DNA of 64,000 nt, taken from positions 1-64,000 of the forward strand of contig DWYB01000022.1 in assembly GCA_019118885.1 (NCBI GenBank), given 5' to 3'. Under the pieces are notes generated by a model that saw nothing but the letters and a program-made list of their open reading frames with translations, had not been told where the DNA came from and searched no databases. A program made the position numbers and the translations under genes. Shown piece by piece: positions 24,609-33,266 of this stretch. Position 1 is the stretch's first letter. Every line of letters starts with the position of its first letter. The DNA comes from Candidatus Mediterraneibacter surreyensis (lineage in GTDB: Bacteria > Bacillota > Clostridia > Lachnospirales > Lachnospiraceae).

Positions 24609-25343
24609 ATGTATGATACATGTATTTTTGATCTGTATGGAACACTTGTGGACATCCGTACAGATGAAAAGAAACCTGAATTGTGGGAAAGGCTCGCACT
24701 GTTCTATGCATTCTACGGAGCGGAGTACACTCCGGATGAGCTGCATCAAGGCTATGACTGCCTGACTGCAGAGATGAGTGCGGGGAAAGCCGGGATCCGG
24801 AAAGATGCTCACGAAGCATATCCCGAAATCAGGATTGAAGATGTATTTATGGCGCTGTTTCGGAAAAAAGGCATAGATGCTGATGAAGTTCTGTCAAGGC
24901 ATGCGGGACAGTTTTTCCGTATTCTGTCGATGGAACATCTGAAACTGTATAACGGTACGAAAGAAATGCTCTCCGCATTACGGGATGGGGGAAAGAAGGT
25001 TTATCTTTTATCGAACGCACAGAAAATATTCACAGAATACGAGATGAATGCACTGGGGATCACGCCATATTTCGACGGTATTTTTATTTCTTCCGAACAT
25101 GAATGTAAAAAACCGGATGTACGTTTTTTTGAAAAGCTTATCCATACATATGGCATTGAGAGAGACAGAGCTGTCATGGTCGGAAACGACGGCGTATGTG
25201 ACATAGAAGGGGCGAAGAATGCCGGACTTGCAACTCTGTATGTAAGGACGGAGATATCCCCAAAAGAAGAATTGCCCGGAGCAGACCATGTGCTGAAAAA
25301 GATGGATATGAAGCTGATGACAAGGATCCTTTTGACGGAATAA
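24609..25343 (+). CDS. HAD-superfamily hydrolase (YjjG-like)
   Basis: A 244-residue haloacid-dehalogenase hydrolase. FDLYGTLVD carries the nucleophile aspartate, LLSNAQ is motif II, KPDVRFFEKLI has the motif III lysine, and VGNDGVCDIEGAKNAG gives motif IV. The cap is the helical insert between residues about 15 and 105. Members of this group remove phosphate from nucleotides or sugar phosphates (YjjG-type). GGGGAGG precedes ATG 24609. The HD-domain gene 124 bases downstream has its own promoter. Confidence 0.88.
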   Translation: MYDTCIFDLYGTLVDIRTDEKKPELWERLALFYAFYGAEYTPDELHQGYDCLTAEMSAGKAGIRKDAHEAYPEIRIEDVFMALFRKKGIDADEVLSRHAGQFFRILSMEHLKLYNGTKEMLSALRDGGKKVYLLSNAQKIFTEYEMNALGITPYFDGIFISSEHECKKPDVRFFEKLIHTYGIERDRAVMVGNDGVCDIEGAKNAGLATLYVRTEISPKEELPGADHVLKKMDMKLMTRILLTE

Positions 25344-25355
25344 GTTACAGCTTTA

Positions 25356-25384
25356 TTGTAATTTCCGGCGGCACTGTGTATAAT
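25356..25384 (+). promoter_or_regulatory. Sigma-A promoter for the HD-domain gene
   Basis: TTGTAA (25356-25361), a 17-base spacer and TATAAT (25379-25384), preceded by TGTG which approximates an extended -10. The transcript would begin near 25391. Confidence 0.7.
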
Positions 25385-25404
25385 AGGATAGGTAAAAACA
25401 GAAT

Positions 25405-25444
25405 GCGCTCTTTTTCAAAAGATTTGTTTTTTGGAAAAGGGCGC
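25405..25444 (+). promoter_or_regulatory. Stem-loop in the 5' leader of the HD-domain gene
   Basis: GCGCTCTTTTTC pairs with GGAAAAGGGCGC around a T-rich loop. It lies between the promoter and the ribosome site of the gene at 25468. The downstream T-tract needed for a terminator is lacking, so a regulatory or mRNA-stability role is more likely. Confidence 0.35.
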
Positions 25445-25467
25445 TTCAATAGAAAGAAGGAAAGATC

Positions 25468-26058
25468 ATGACAAGTACAATATCAAGGGATGAAGCGCTT
25501 AAATTACTCAGAAAATATAATAAAGAGCCGTTTCATATCCAGCATGGGATCACAGTTGAGAAGACCATGCGATGGTTTGCCAGGGAACTTGGATATGGCG
25601 ATGAGGAAGACTACTGGGGGATTACCGGGCTTCTGCATGATATCGATTTTGAAATCTACCCCGAGGAGCACTGCCGGAAAGCTCCGGAGCTTTTAAAGGA
25701 AGCTGGAGTGGGAGAAGATATGATCCGCTCAGTCTGTTCCCACGGCTATGGAATCTGCAGTGATATAAAACCGGAGCATGAGATGGAGAAAGTTCTCTTT
25801 GCCGCGGACGAGCTGACCGGACTGATCTGGGCGGCTGCCCTTATGCGTCCGTCCAAAAGCGTGTCTGATATGGAAGTATCCAGCGTGAAGAAAAAGTTTA
25901 AAGATAAGCGTTTCGCAGCAGGATGCTCGAGGGATATTATCCGTACCGGTGCAGAAAATCTGGGATGGGAATTAAATGAACTCTTTGATAAAACCCTTCG
26001 CGCCATGCAGTCCTGTGAGGCGGACATCAGGAAAGAGATGGATGCAATCGAAGGTTAA
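25468..26058 (+). CDS. HD-domain protein (HDIG type)
   Basis: A 196-residue metal-dependent phosphohydrolase. QHGITVEKTMRWFA and GLLHDIDFEIYPEEH give the H...HD pair; a further VCSHGYG and ADELTGLIWA follow the HDIG pattern, where the last aspartate completes the metal site. These proteins act as phosphatases on nucleotides or related molecules. It is preceded by a good promoter and a leader hairpin. Substrate unknown. Confidence 0.85.
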   Translation: MTSTISRDEALKLLRKYNKEPFHIQHGITVEKTMRWFARELGYGDEEDYWGITGLLHDIDFEIYPEEHCRKAPELLKEAGVGEDMIRSVCSHGYGICSDIKPEHEMEKVLFAADELTGLIWAAALMRPSKSVSDMEVSSVKKKFKDKRFAAGCSRDIIRTGAENLGWELNELFDKTLRAMQSCEADIRKEMDAIEG

Positions 26059-26091
26059 ATAAAACATTTCTGAAACAGGAGAATATAGAAA

Positions 26092-26598
26092 ATGAAATTT
26101 AAAGAAACAGATATCTCAACATTAAAATTCAATCCTTTCGACAAGATCAGCAGACAGTGGATGCTGGTCACGGCAGGGGATAATGATTCATCCAATACGA
26201 TGACGGCAAGCTGGGGCGGCGTCGGGATCATGTGGGGAAAACCTGTAGCAACAGTGTACATCCGCCCTCAGAGATATACAAAAGAGTTTATTGATAAGAA
26301 TGAGTATTTTACACTGTCGTTTCTTTCGGAAGAGTACCGCAAAGCGCTGAATGTGTGCGGTTCTGTATCCGGAAGGAATGTGGATGACAAATGGCAGGAG
26401 GCAGGCCTGCACCCTTATGAGGTTGATGGAACAACTGCAGTGGAAGAGGCGGAAGAGATCTTTGTGTGCAGAAAACTCTATGCTCAGGAGATGGTGCCGG
26501 AATGTTTTATCGACGGCGAATGCGACACGAAATGGTATCCGGAAAAGGACTACCATACGATGTACATAGCCGAGATTGTGAAAGTTCTGAAAAAATAA
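26092..26598 (+). CDS. Flavin reductase-family (FMN-binding) protein
   Basis: A 168-residue split beta-barrel protein. WMLVTAGDNDSSNTMTASWGGVGIMWGKPVATVYIRPQRYT is the FMN-binding core of the flavin-reductase-like family, and YFTLSFLSEEYRKALNVCGSVSGRNVDK continues it. These proteins bind FMN and reduce flavin or small substrates with NAD(P)H. The N-terminal KFKETDISTLKFNPFDKISRQW is the typical clostridial start. It is followed 14 bases later by a DUF89 gene. Confidence 0.88.
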   Translation: MKFKETDISTLKFNPFDKISRQWMLVTAGDNDSSNTMTASWGGVGIMWGKPVATVYIRPQRYTKEFIDKNEYFTLSFLSEEYRKALNVCGSVSGRNVDDKWQEAGLHPYEVDGTTAVEEAEEIFVCRKLYAQEMVPECFIDGECDTKWYPEKDYHTMYIAEIVKVLKK

Positions 26599-26612
26599 AC
26601 AGGAGGTACGTC

Positions 26613-27506
26613 ATGAAGATTAATTCATTCTGTCTTACCTGTCTGATCCAGATGCAGGAGTCTCAGATACAGAAGTTTAACGATGAAGATAAGAAAATGA
26701 AATATATGAGGGAAGTGCTGGCATTTCTTTCTTCCTGCAATCCGGATTTGTCCGCGCCGGCTCTGGTGAAACCATTGTCAAGAATTTATGAGAAATACTG
26801 GGGCAAAAAGGACGGTATGGCAGAAGTGAAAAAAGAGTTTAATGATTTCCTGCTTTCTATGGAATCAGATATAGAGAAGAAAATCAGGGAACATAAGGAT
26901 TCGTTGGAATCAGCTCTTTGCTATGCGCGCACAGGAAATTATATCGACTATGCCGCGGTAAAAGATATCTCAAAAGAGAAACTGCTGGAACTTTTTGAAA
27001 AGCAGGAAAAGTCAGGTCTTGATGCTACAGAGTATGACAGACTTTGTCAGGATCTTGAGAAAGGGAAAAAGCTTGTTTACCTGACCGATAATTGTGGGGA
27101 AGTAGTCCTTGACAAAATAGCTCTTAAGATCATTCGGGAGCAGTATCCGAATCTGGAAATAACGGCTCTTGTAAGAGGCGAGCCTGTGGTAAATGACGCA
27201 GATCTTGAGGCTGCCTCTTATATAGGACTTGACCGTGTGGTAAAAGTAATGGAGAATGGAAGCGGTATTGGCGGAACAGATTTGGACGATATCAGCGATG
27301 AGGCATGTTATGAGATTGAAACAGCGGATGTGATCATCTCAAAGGGTCAGGGAAATTTTGAGACTATCCACGGGTGCGGTCTCAATATTTATTATCTGTT
27401 CCTTTGCAAATGTGACTGGTTTGTGAAACGATTTCAGGCAGACCGTTTTCAGGGATTGCTTATAAACGAGAGGAGAATCACGCATGAGGAAAATGCGTCT
27501 GCATAA
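26613..27506 (+). CDS. DUF89/ARMT1-family phosphatase
   Basis: A 297-residue protein of the DUF89 family, metal-dependent phosphatases thought to clear damaged phosphometabolites. The signature YLTDNCGEVVLDK (about residues 157-169), LVRGEPVVNDADL and VIISKGQGNFE are intact and carry the metal ligands. The N-terminus has CLTCLIQMQ, the cysteine pattern of bacterial/archaeal members. AGGAGG precedes ATG 26613. The 3' end overlaps the next gene by 23 bases, so they are coupled. Confidence 0.9.
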   Translation: MKINSFCLTCLIQMQESQIQKFNDEDKKMKYMREVLAFLSSCNPDLSAPALVKPLSRIYEKYWGKKDGMAEVKKEFNDFLLSMESDIEKKIREHKDSLESALCYARTGNYIDYAAVKDISKEKLLELFEKQEKSGLDATEYDRLCQDLEKGKKLVYLTDNCGEVVLDKIALKIIREQYPNLEITALVRGEPVVNDADLEAASYIGLDRVVKVMENGSGIGGTDLDDISDEACYEIETADVIISKGQGNFETIHGCGLNIYYLFLCKCDWFVKRFQADRFQGLLINERRITHEENASA

Positions 27507-27993
27507 AAGAGAAATTCATGATCCGTCGCTGATAAAAGACATACTGGATGAATGCGACGTCGTACGACTGGGTCTTCATGATGAAGAGGGAATGTTTATC
27601 GTTCCGGTCAATTACGGATATGAATTGAAAGACAATAATGGAAATGTAAAAATCACACTGTATTTCCATGGTTCCGGTGAGGGAAGAAAGGCGGATGCGA
27701 TCAAGGCTGATCCACATGCGGCAATTGAGATGGACTGCAGGCATGAGATCATTACCGGCGATTATACATGCAGTTATTCCTATGCCTATCGCAGTATTAT
27801 GGGCAGCGGAACAATCGTGAGGCTGGAGGCAGAAAAAGAGAAACGATATGCTCTGGGGAAACTGATGGAGCATATGGCGCCGGAAGCAGAAATCGAGTTC
27901 AGTAAAAAGATGCTGGAGAGGACGGATGCATACAGGATCGATGTAGATTATTTTACCGGTAAGGAGCGAAAGAGAAAACAGCAGAGGTCATAA
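27484..27993 (+). CDS. Pyridoxamine 5'-phosphate oxidase-like flavoprotein (NimA-type)
   Basis: A 169-residue split-barrel flavoprotein. DILDECDVVRLGLHDEEGMFIVPVNYGYEL and LYFHGSGEGRKADAIKADPHAAIEMDC are typical of the NimA/pyridoxamine oxidase-like group, which binds FMN and, in some members, detoxifies nitroimidazoles by reduction. Whether this one does is not clear. It overlaps the 3' end of the DUF89 gene. Confidence 0.85.
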   Translation: MRKMRLHKREIHDPSLIKDILDECDVVRLGLHDEEGMFIVPVNYGYELKDNNGNVKITLYFHGSGEGRKADAIKADPHAAIEMDCRHEIITGDYTCSYSYAYRSIMGSGTIVRLEAEKEKRYALGKLMEHMAPEAEIEFSKKMLERTDAYRIDVDYFTGKERKRKQQRS

Positions 27994-28003
27994 ACATTAA
28001 GAA

Positions 28004-28033
28004 TTGTAATATCTGCAATTTATATGGTAGAAT
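28004..28033 (+). promoter_or_regulatory. Promoter for the Dabb-domain gene
   Basis: TTGTAA (28004-28009), an 18-base spacer and TAGAAT (28028-28033). It lies in the only gap between the NimA-type gene and the gene at 28068. Confidence 0.5.
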
Positions 28034-28067
28034 ATGTCTGACAAAACGCAGAAAGGAGAATGCTGAT

Positions 28068-28367
28068 ATGGTACATCATATTGTAATGTGGAAGTTTAAG
28101 CCGGAGATAGAAGAGGAGAGGAAACCCGAACTGAAGAGAGCGATGAAGGAGAATCTGAGTGCTCTTGTTGGAAAAGTTCCGGGGCTTCTAACAGTTGAAT
28201 TCGTAGAGAGCCCTCTTGCATCCAGTACTCACGATGTTGCGCTGGTGACTACACTGGAAAAAGCAGAAGATATTGCCGTATATGCTGTACATCCGGATCA
28301 TGTAACTGTGGCGGATACATATGTGAGACCTTTTGTCACTGAGAGGGCATGCCTGGATTACGAGTAG
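28068..28367 (+). CDS. Dabb-family stress-responsive A/B barrel protein
   Basis: A 99-residue single-domain protein. MVHHIVMWKFKPEIEEE, LLTVEFVESPLASSTHDVALVTTLE and YAVHPDHVTVADTYVRPFVTERACLDYE are the Dabb pattern. Members form dimeric barrels; roles range from stress response to polyketide cyclisation, and none is indicated here. AGAAAGGAG precedes the start. It has its own promoter and a terminator just downstream. Confidence 0.9.
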   Translation: MVHHIVMWKFKPEIEEERKPELKRAMKENLSALVGKVPGLLTVEFVESPLASSTHDVALVTTLEKAEDIAVYAVHPDHVTVADTYVRPFVTERACLDYE

Positions 28368-28414
28368 GAAGCGTATATAGCGGCGCAGTCGGCGATCCGC
28401 GTAAAAGTTACATG

Positions 28415-28443
28415 AATAGGACATTATATGCCGCACATATACT
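28415..28443 (+). promoter_or_regulatory. Possible sigma-E promoter for yqfC-yqfD
   Basis: AATA (28415-28418) and CATATACT (28436-28443), 17 bases apart, fit the loose sigma-E pattern (ATA, then CATAnnnT). yqfC and yqfD are sigma-E genes in Bacillus subtilis. The match is short, so this is tentative. Confidence 0.3.
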
Positions 28444-28473
28444 GACTATAAAAGGCGTATGTGTGGCATTTTT
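28428..28473 (+). terminator. Intrinsic terminator between the Dabb gene and yqfC
   Basis: ATGCCGCACATA (28428-28439) pairs with TATGTGTGGCAT (28458-28469), 12 bp with one G-U pair, followed by TTTTT (28469-28473). The T-tract directly abuts the ATG of yqfC at 28474. Confidence 0.65.
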
Positions 28474-28761
28474 ATGGAGAGAGAACAGCTCAGGGAGCAT
28501 CTGGCATCGGCTGCAAGTATGCCGAAAGATGTAGTTATGAAAGCTGCGGTAGTTACCGTACTTGGAAATTTCGAAGTGTGTATTGAGAATTACCGCGGGA
28601 TAACTGAGTATACGGAATGTCTCGTCCGTGTGCAGACAAAGGGCGGACAGATCAAAGTGACGGGGAAACATCTTCAGGTAGAATATTATACGAATGACGA
28701 GATGAAGATCACTGGGAGAATAGAAGCCATTGAACTTGCCGATGGGAGGAGTATACGATGA
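28474..28761 (+). CDS. yqfC: Sporulation protein YqfC (YabP/YqfC family)
   Basis: A 95-residue protein of the YabP/YqfC family, made in the mother cell during sporulation. MPKDVVMKAAVVTVLGNFEVCIENYRGITEY and GGQIKVTGKHLQVEYYTNDEMKITGRIEAIEL are the family pattern. I chose ATG 28474 on homology; an ATG at 28459 in frame is also possible. No good ribosome site precedes either, because the terminator stem occupies that position. It overlaps yqfD by four bases (ATGA). Confidence 0.87.
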   Translation: MEREQLREHLASAASMPKDVVMKAAVVTVLGNFEVCIENYRGITEYTECLVRVQTKGGQIKVTGKHLQVEYYTNDEMKITGRIEAIELADGRSIR

Positions 28762-30026
28762 TCCGTACTTTCATTCGTTATCTCAGAGGATATGTAAAGA
28801 TACGCATTCAGGGCTTTTCGCCGGAGCGTTTCCTGAATATGTGTTCCTACCATCAGATATTTATATGGGGGCTTTCGCCTGACGGGAACGGATACGAAAT
28901 GTTTTTGAGTATCACTGATTTCAGGAGGCTGAAACCGCTGGTGAAAAAGACTCATACGAAACTTACAGTGACAGGAAGATACGGGTTCCCGTTCTTTCTT
29001 TTTCGTTACAGGAAACGGAAATTGTTTTTTGCGGGGCTGTTCCTGTGTATAGTGCTTCTCAGAATATACTCCCTTTTTATTTGGGATATTCACTTTGAAG
29101 GAAATGAGAAGTGGCCGGATGAGACACTAACGGAATATCTGTATAGTGTAGGGGTCGCTCCTCTTATGCTGAAAAGTGAAGTGGACTGTCCGGGTATTGT
29201 AAAAAATATCAGGAAAGAATATAATGATATCGTTTGGGTATCCGCCTCTTTGGATGGAAACCGTCTTAAAATTCAGATTAAAGAAAATGAAGATATTCTG
29301 GATGAAGATCAGGAGAACGGAGAAGAAGAGGTGTCCGGCGAAGAGCGTCCGACTGATCTGATCGCATCTTCGGACGGTGTTGTAACAAGTATTGTAACTC
29401 GATCGGGCGTTCCTCAGGTTCATGTGGGGGATCAGGTGAAAAAAGGAGATATTCTTGTACTGGGCCGGGTGGACATCGTAAATGACAGCGGGGAAGTGAC
29501 AGGATATCAGTATCAGCATGCAGATGCGGACATATATGCTGATACTGAACTGGCCTACACCGACAGTATCTCCAGGATCTATCAGGAAAAAGTACGGGAT
29601 GGGAAGAAGAAATACCAGCCATATATAAGAATCGGGAACTTCACAATATCAGTAGGGAGCATTTCCTGCAATTATGAACGCAGCGATCTGGCAGTAAGAG
29701 AACGGCAGCTTAAAGCGGGAGAGAATTTTTATCTGCCTGTTTCTTACGGGCTCAGGACTGTAACGTCTTATGCATTTGAGGAAAAAACTTATTCGGATGA
29801 AGAAGTCAGGGAGATTCTGAGCGCAAATTTTCGGCGATTTTGTGACGAATTGGAGGAAAAAGGTATTCACATACGGGAAAATAGTGTTAAAATACATCTG
29901 TATGCCAATTCTGCCGGGGCATCCGGTACTCTCTATCTAAATGAGAGGATCACGAAAGAGGCGGACACAGAAATATTGACGATTGAAAGGAAAGAAACGG
30001 ATGAGTCTGTCGGAACTGATGATTGA
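28758..30026 (+). CDS. yqfD: Sporulation protein YqfD
   Basis: A 422-residue membrane protein. The N-terminal soluble part (RYLRGYVKIRIQGFSPERFLNMC) is followed by a membrane segment near 93-111 and the large domain with VWVSASLDGNRLKIQIKE and SSDGVVTSIVTRSGVPQVHVGDQVKKGDILVLG, a feature of YqfD. It is required for normal sporulation in Bacillus and conserved in Clostridia. An acidic insert of about 25 residues (EDILDEDQENGEEEVSGEE) occurs before that motif. It overlaps phoH by 26 bases. Confidence 0.9.
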   Translation: MIRTFIRYLRGYVKIRIQGFSPERFLNMCSYHQIFIWGLSPDGNGYEMFLSITDFRRLKPLVKKTHTKLTVTGRYGFPFFLFRYRKRKLFFAGLFLCIVLLRIYSLFIWDIHFEGNEKWPDETLTEYLYSVGVAPLMLKSEVDCPGIVKNIRKEYNDIVWVSASLDGNRLKIQIKENEDILDEDQENGEEEVSGEERPTDLIASSDGVVTSIVTRSGVPQVHVGDQVKKGDILVLGRVDIVNDSGEVTGYQYQHADADIYADTELAYTDSISRIYQEKVRDGKKKYQPYIRIGNFTISVGSISCNYERSDLAVRERQLKAGENFYLPVSYGLRTVTSYAFEEKTYSDEEVREILSANFRRFCDELEEKGIHIRENSVKIHLYANSAGASGTLYLNERITKEADTEILTIERKETDESVGTDD

Positions 30027-30999
30027 TATACCGGCCGAGCATGAAGCGAATGTATTCGGTCAGTTTGACACATATGTCAAGAAACTTGAGCGTACATTTC
30101 ATGTCACATTGATATCACGTGACGGCAATACGAAGATCGTAGGCGAGACAAATGCGGCACAGAAAGCACAGCGGGTGCTCACCCAGCTTCTTGAACTGTC
30201 AAAAAGAGGCAATACAATTACGGAACAGAACGTGGACTATGCTATTTCACTTGTTTTTGAAGATCAGGAGGAAGGCATTGTAGAGATCGACCGGGAACTG
30301 ATCTGCCATACTCTTCAAGGCAAGCCGATCAAGCCAAAAACTCTGGGACAGAAGAAATATGTAGATGCCATCCGGAAGGATATGATCACATTCGGCCTGG
30401 GTCCGGCAGGAACCGGAAAGACTTATCTTGCAATGGCGATGGCCATCACGGCGTTTAAGCGTAATGAGGTCAGCAGGATCATTCTTACCCGTCCGGCGAT
30501 CGAGGCAGGTGAAAAGCTGGGATTTCTGCCCGGAGATCTGCAGAGCAAGATTGATCCTTATCTCAGGCCGCTTTATGATGCGCTTTATGAAATCATGGGC
30601 GCTGACAGTTTTATTAAGAATTCCGAGAAAGGTCTTATCGAAGTCGCACCTCTCGCATATATGAGAGGGCGTACGCTTGACAATGCATTTATTATATTGG
30701 ATGAGGCGCAGAATACGACTCCGGCTCAGATGAAGATGTTTCTGACCAGGATCGGTTTCGGCTCCAAAGTGGTTATTACCGGTGATTCTACCCAGAAAGA
30801 TCTGCCGTCCGGTACGACATCAGGTCTCGATGTGGCGGTCAAAGTCGTGAAAGATCTGGAAGGGATCAGTATCTGTACACTGACAAGCAAAGATGTTGTC
30901 CGTCATCCTCTGGTACAGAAGATCGTAAAGGCATATGAAGAATATGAGAAAAAGACTACATCAAAGTCCAGAGGAAATGCCAGGAGGAAAAGATCATGA
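30001..30999 (+). CDS. phoH: PhoH-family ATPase
   Basis: A 332-residue PhoH-type P-loop ATPase. Walker A is GPAGTGKTYLA (about residues 138-148), Walker B FIILDEAQNTT and the motif FLTRIGFGSKVVITGDSTQKD follow. The N-terminal domain (FDTYVKKLERTFHVTLISRDGNTKIVGE) is a KH-like RNA-binding fold. PhoH proteins are linked to RNA processing. AAAGGA lies 8 bases before ATG 30001. The end overlaps ybeY by four bases, the standard order in Firmicutes. Confidence 0.92.
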   Translation: MSLSELMIDIPAEHEANVFGQFDTYVKKLERTFHVTLISRDGNTKIVGETNAAQKAQRVLTQLLELSKRGNTITEQNVDYAISLVFEDQEEGIVEIDRELICHTLQGKPIKPKTLGQKKYVDAIRKDMITFGLGPAGTGKTYLAMAMAITAFKRNEVSRIILTRPAIEAGEKLGFLPGDLQSKIDPYLRPLYDALYEIMGADSFIKNSEKGLIEVAPLAYMRGRTLDNAFIILDEAQNTTPAQMKMFLTRIGFGSKVVITGDSTQKDLPSGTTSGLDVAVKVVKDLEGISICTLTSKDVVRHPLVQKIVKAYEEYEKKTTSKSRGNARRKRS

Positions 31000-31493
31000 G
31001 TCTGTATATAGAGACAGAGGGAACTATCTGTTTTTCCTTTGACATAGAAGAAGTCGCACGCCTTGTTATTGATGCTGCACTGGATATTGTACAGTGTCCG
31101 TATGAGGCGGAGATCAATCTTCTTCTGACACATGATGACGAGATCCATGAGATGAACCGTGAACACAGAGGGATTGACCGGCCAACGGACGTCCTGTCAT
31201 TCCCGATGCTGGAGTTTGCTGTTCCAGGCGACTTCACTGAGATTAGCGAGGATGCAGAAGATATCTTTAACCCGGAATCGGGCGAACTGATGCTGGGGGA
31301 TATTGTTATATCTGTCGACAGGGTTCTGACTCAGGCGGAGGAATACGGGCATTCATCCAGACGGGAATATGCTTTCCTGATCGCTCACAGTATGCTACAT
31401 CTGTGCGGTTATGACCACATGGAGGAGGATGAGCGGGCGCTGATGGAAGAGAAACAGAGGGAGATTATGGAGAAGATTAATATTCTGCGATAA
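30996..31493 (+). CDS. ybeY: Endoribonuclease YbeY, rRNA maturation factor
   Basis: A 165-residue zinc-dependent RNase that helps 16S rRNA maturation and ribosome quality control. The zinc site HSMLHLCGYDH (H-x3-H-x5-H) is complete, and NREHRGIDRPTDVLSFPM is the conserved upstream block. It overlaps the end of phoH (ATGA), so the two are co-translated. Confidence 0.94.
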   Translation: MSLYIETEGTICFSFDIEEVARLVIDAALDIVQCPYEAEINLLLTHDDEIHEMNREHRGIDRPTDVLSFPMLEFAVPGDFTEISEDAEDIFNPESGELMLGDIVISVDRVLTQAEEYGHSSRREYAFLIAHSMLHLCGYDHMEEDERALMEEKQREIMEKINILR

Positions 31494-31507
31494 CAAGGAG
31501 GACTTAT

Positions 31508-33220
31508 ATGTCTGATACACCAAGGAATAATAAAACAAAATCCCGCGGGAATGATTATATCGTTCAGGGCTCGATCCTGGCGGCGGCGGCGGTGATTACG
31601 AAAGTGATCGGCGTTGTCTATCGTATTCCGCTGACGAATCTCCTTGGAGATGAAGGAAATGGTTTCTACGGATATGCCTATCAGGTATATGCGTTTGCCC
31701 TTATGATCTCTTCACTGAGTCTTCCGACTGCGGTATCCAAGATCGTTTCCATGAGGGTTTCCGTAGGACAGAAACGAAATGCTTTCCGTGCATTTATATG
31801 TTCTCTCGTATTTGCTGTTATTATTGGATTCATTATATCTGTTGCCATTTTCTTTGGCGCTGGAGCAATCTCTGAACATATTATGAAAGCGCCTCTTAGT
31901 GTTTATGCCCTGAAAGTGCTTGCGCCAGGATTGTTTATCGTGGCTGTCATGGCAGTGCTCAGGGGATATTTCCAGGGATTGGGAACGATGATGCCTACAG
32001 CTGTTTCTCAGGTCATTGAACAGCTTATCAATGCGGTTGTGAGTATAGTAGGCGCAGGTGTTCTGTTTGGAATCGGTACCCGTGCAGGTGAGAAGGCGGG
32101 CGAAGAGCTTCTTGGCCCAGCGTACGGAGCAGCCGGCGGAACACTGGGAACTGTTATGGGAGCGCTTGCAGGGCTTCTGTTCCTTCTGTTTGTACTCTGG
32201 CTGTTCAGAGGCGGGATCAAAAGACAGCTGAAACGTGACCGTTCCAGAAAGAAAGAAGCTTATTCTACGATATTAAAAGCGCTTATCCTCACTGCGGTTC
32301 CGGTGATTTTCAGTACGGCAATCTATAATATTAACCAGATCATAGACCTGACGGTATTTAATCATATCATGTCATGGCAGGGATTTTCTGAACAGGAATA
32401 CATGGCTCTGCAGGGAATATATACAGGAAAATACGATCCTCTGATCAATGTGCCTCTGTCTATTCCTTCAGCAGTCAGCGCTTCCATTGTTCCCACGCTG
32501 ACTGCGGCGGTTATGAACAGGCAGAGAAAGAAAGTACACTATCAGATTGATCAGACTCTGCGTATTGCCACGATCATTACGATCCCGAGCTGTGTGGGAA
32601 TCGCAGTGCTGGCGTCTCCTCTTATGGTTCTGCTGTATAATGACGGCAGTGCAACGCCGGCCAACCTGCTTATGCTGGGGGCTATCGTCATCGTTTTGTA
32701 CGGATGGTCGTCGATCACAAATTCGGTCCTGCACGGGCTCAACTACATGTCCAGCCCGGCAAAAAATGCAGCCGTTGCCCTTGTGATTCATCTTGCGGCT
32801 TTCGTAGTTATGCTGGTGGCTTTTCGGATGAACGTATATGCGCTGGTTGGAAGCAATATTGTATTTGCCCTTATCATGTGCGTGCTGAATCAGTTAAAGA
32901 TCCGGAAAGTATGCGGGTATAAGATCAATATCAGACACATGTTCCTGAAGCCGTTTCTTGCGGCGCTGGTGATGGGAATTGTTACATATGTTATCTGGTT
33001 TGTACTTGATTTTCTGATAGGAGGCCGGGTGATCCCGACAGTGATCGCAATCTGTGTGGCGATAGTGGTCTATGTAGTGCTGATCCTTAAGATGGGCGCA
33101 CTTTCAGAAGATGATATACTTTCTCTTCCGATGGGAGCAAGACTTCTGAGATACAGCCGCAGATTTCATCTCATTCCCGAGTCGAATGAGTCGGATGAGG
33201 ATGAAGATATAATTGAATAA
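31508..33220 (+). CDS. Lipid/polysaccharide flippase (MATE-like, SpoVB/YtgP family)
   Basis: A 570-residue integral membrane protein with about 14 helices. NDYIVQGSILAAAAVITKVIGVVYRIPLTNLLGDEGNGFYGYAYQVYAFAL is the SpoVB/YtgP pattern; LRGYFQGLGTMMPTAVSQVIEQL is the second signature. These transport lipid-linked cell-wall precursors or act in spore cortex synthesis. AGGAGG lies before ATG 31508. Gene order after ybeY differs from Bacillus, where dgkA and era follow. Confidence 0.88.
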   Translation: MSDTPRNNKTKSRGNDYIVQGSILAAAAVITKVIGVVYRIPLTNLLGDEGNGFYGYAYQVYAFALMISSLSLPTAVSKIVSMRVSVGQKRNAFRAFICSLVFAVIIGFIISVAIFFGAGAISEHIMKAPLSVYALKVLAPGLFIVAVMAVLRGYFQGLGTMMPTAVSQVIEQLINAVVSIVGAGVLFGIGTRAGEKAGEELLGPAYGAAGGTLGTVMGALAGLLFLLFVLWLFRGGIKRQLKRDRSRKKEAYSTILKALILTAVPVIFSTAIYNINQIIDLTVFNHIMSWQGFSEQEYMALQGIYTGKYDPLINVPLSIPSAVSASIVPTLTAAVMNRQRKKVHYQIDQTLRIATIITIPSCVGIAVLASPLMVLLYNDGSATPANLLMLGAIVIVLYGWSSITNSVLHGLNYMSSPAKNAAVALVIHLAAFVVMLVAFRMNVYALVGSNIVFALIMCVLNQLKIRKVCGYKINIRHMFLKPFLAALVMGIVTYVIWFVLDFLIGGRVIPTVIAICVAIVVYVVLILKMGALSEDDILSLPMGARLLRYSRRFHLIPESNESDEDEDIIE

Positions 33221-33266
33221 AATATGCAAAAAAGCCAATAATGTATGAAAAAAGGATGTGGAAACC

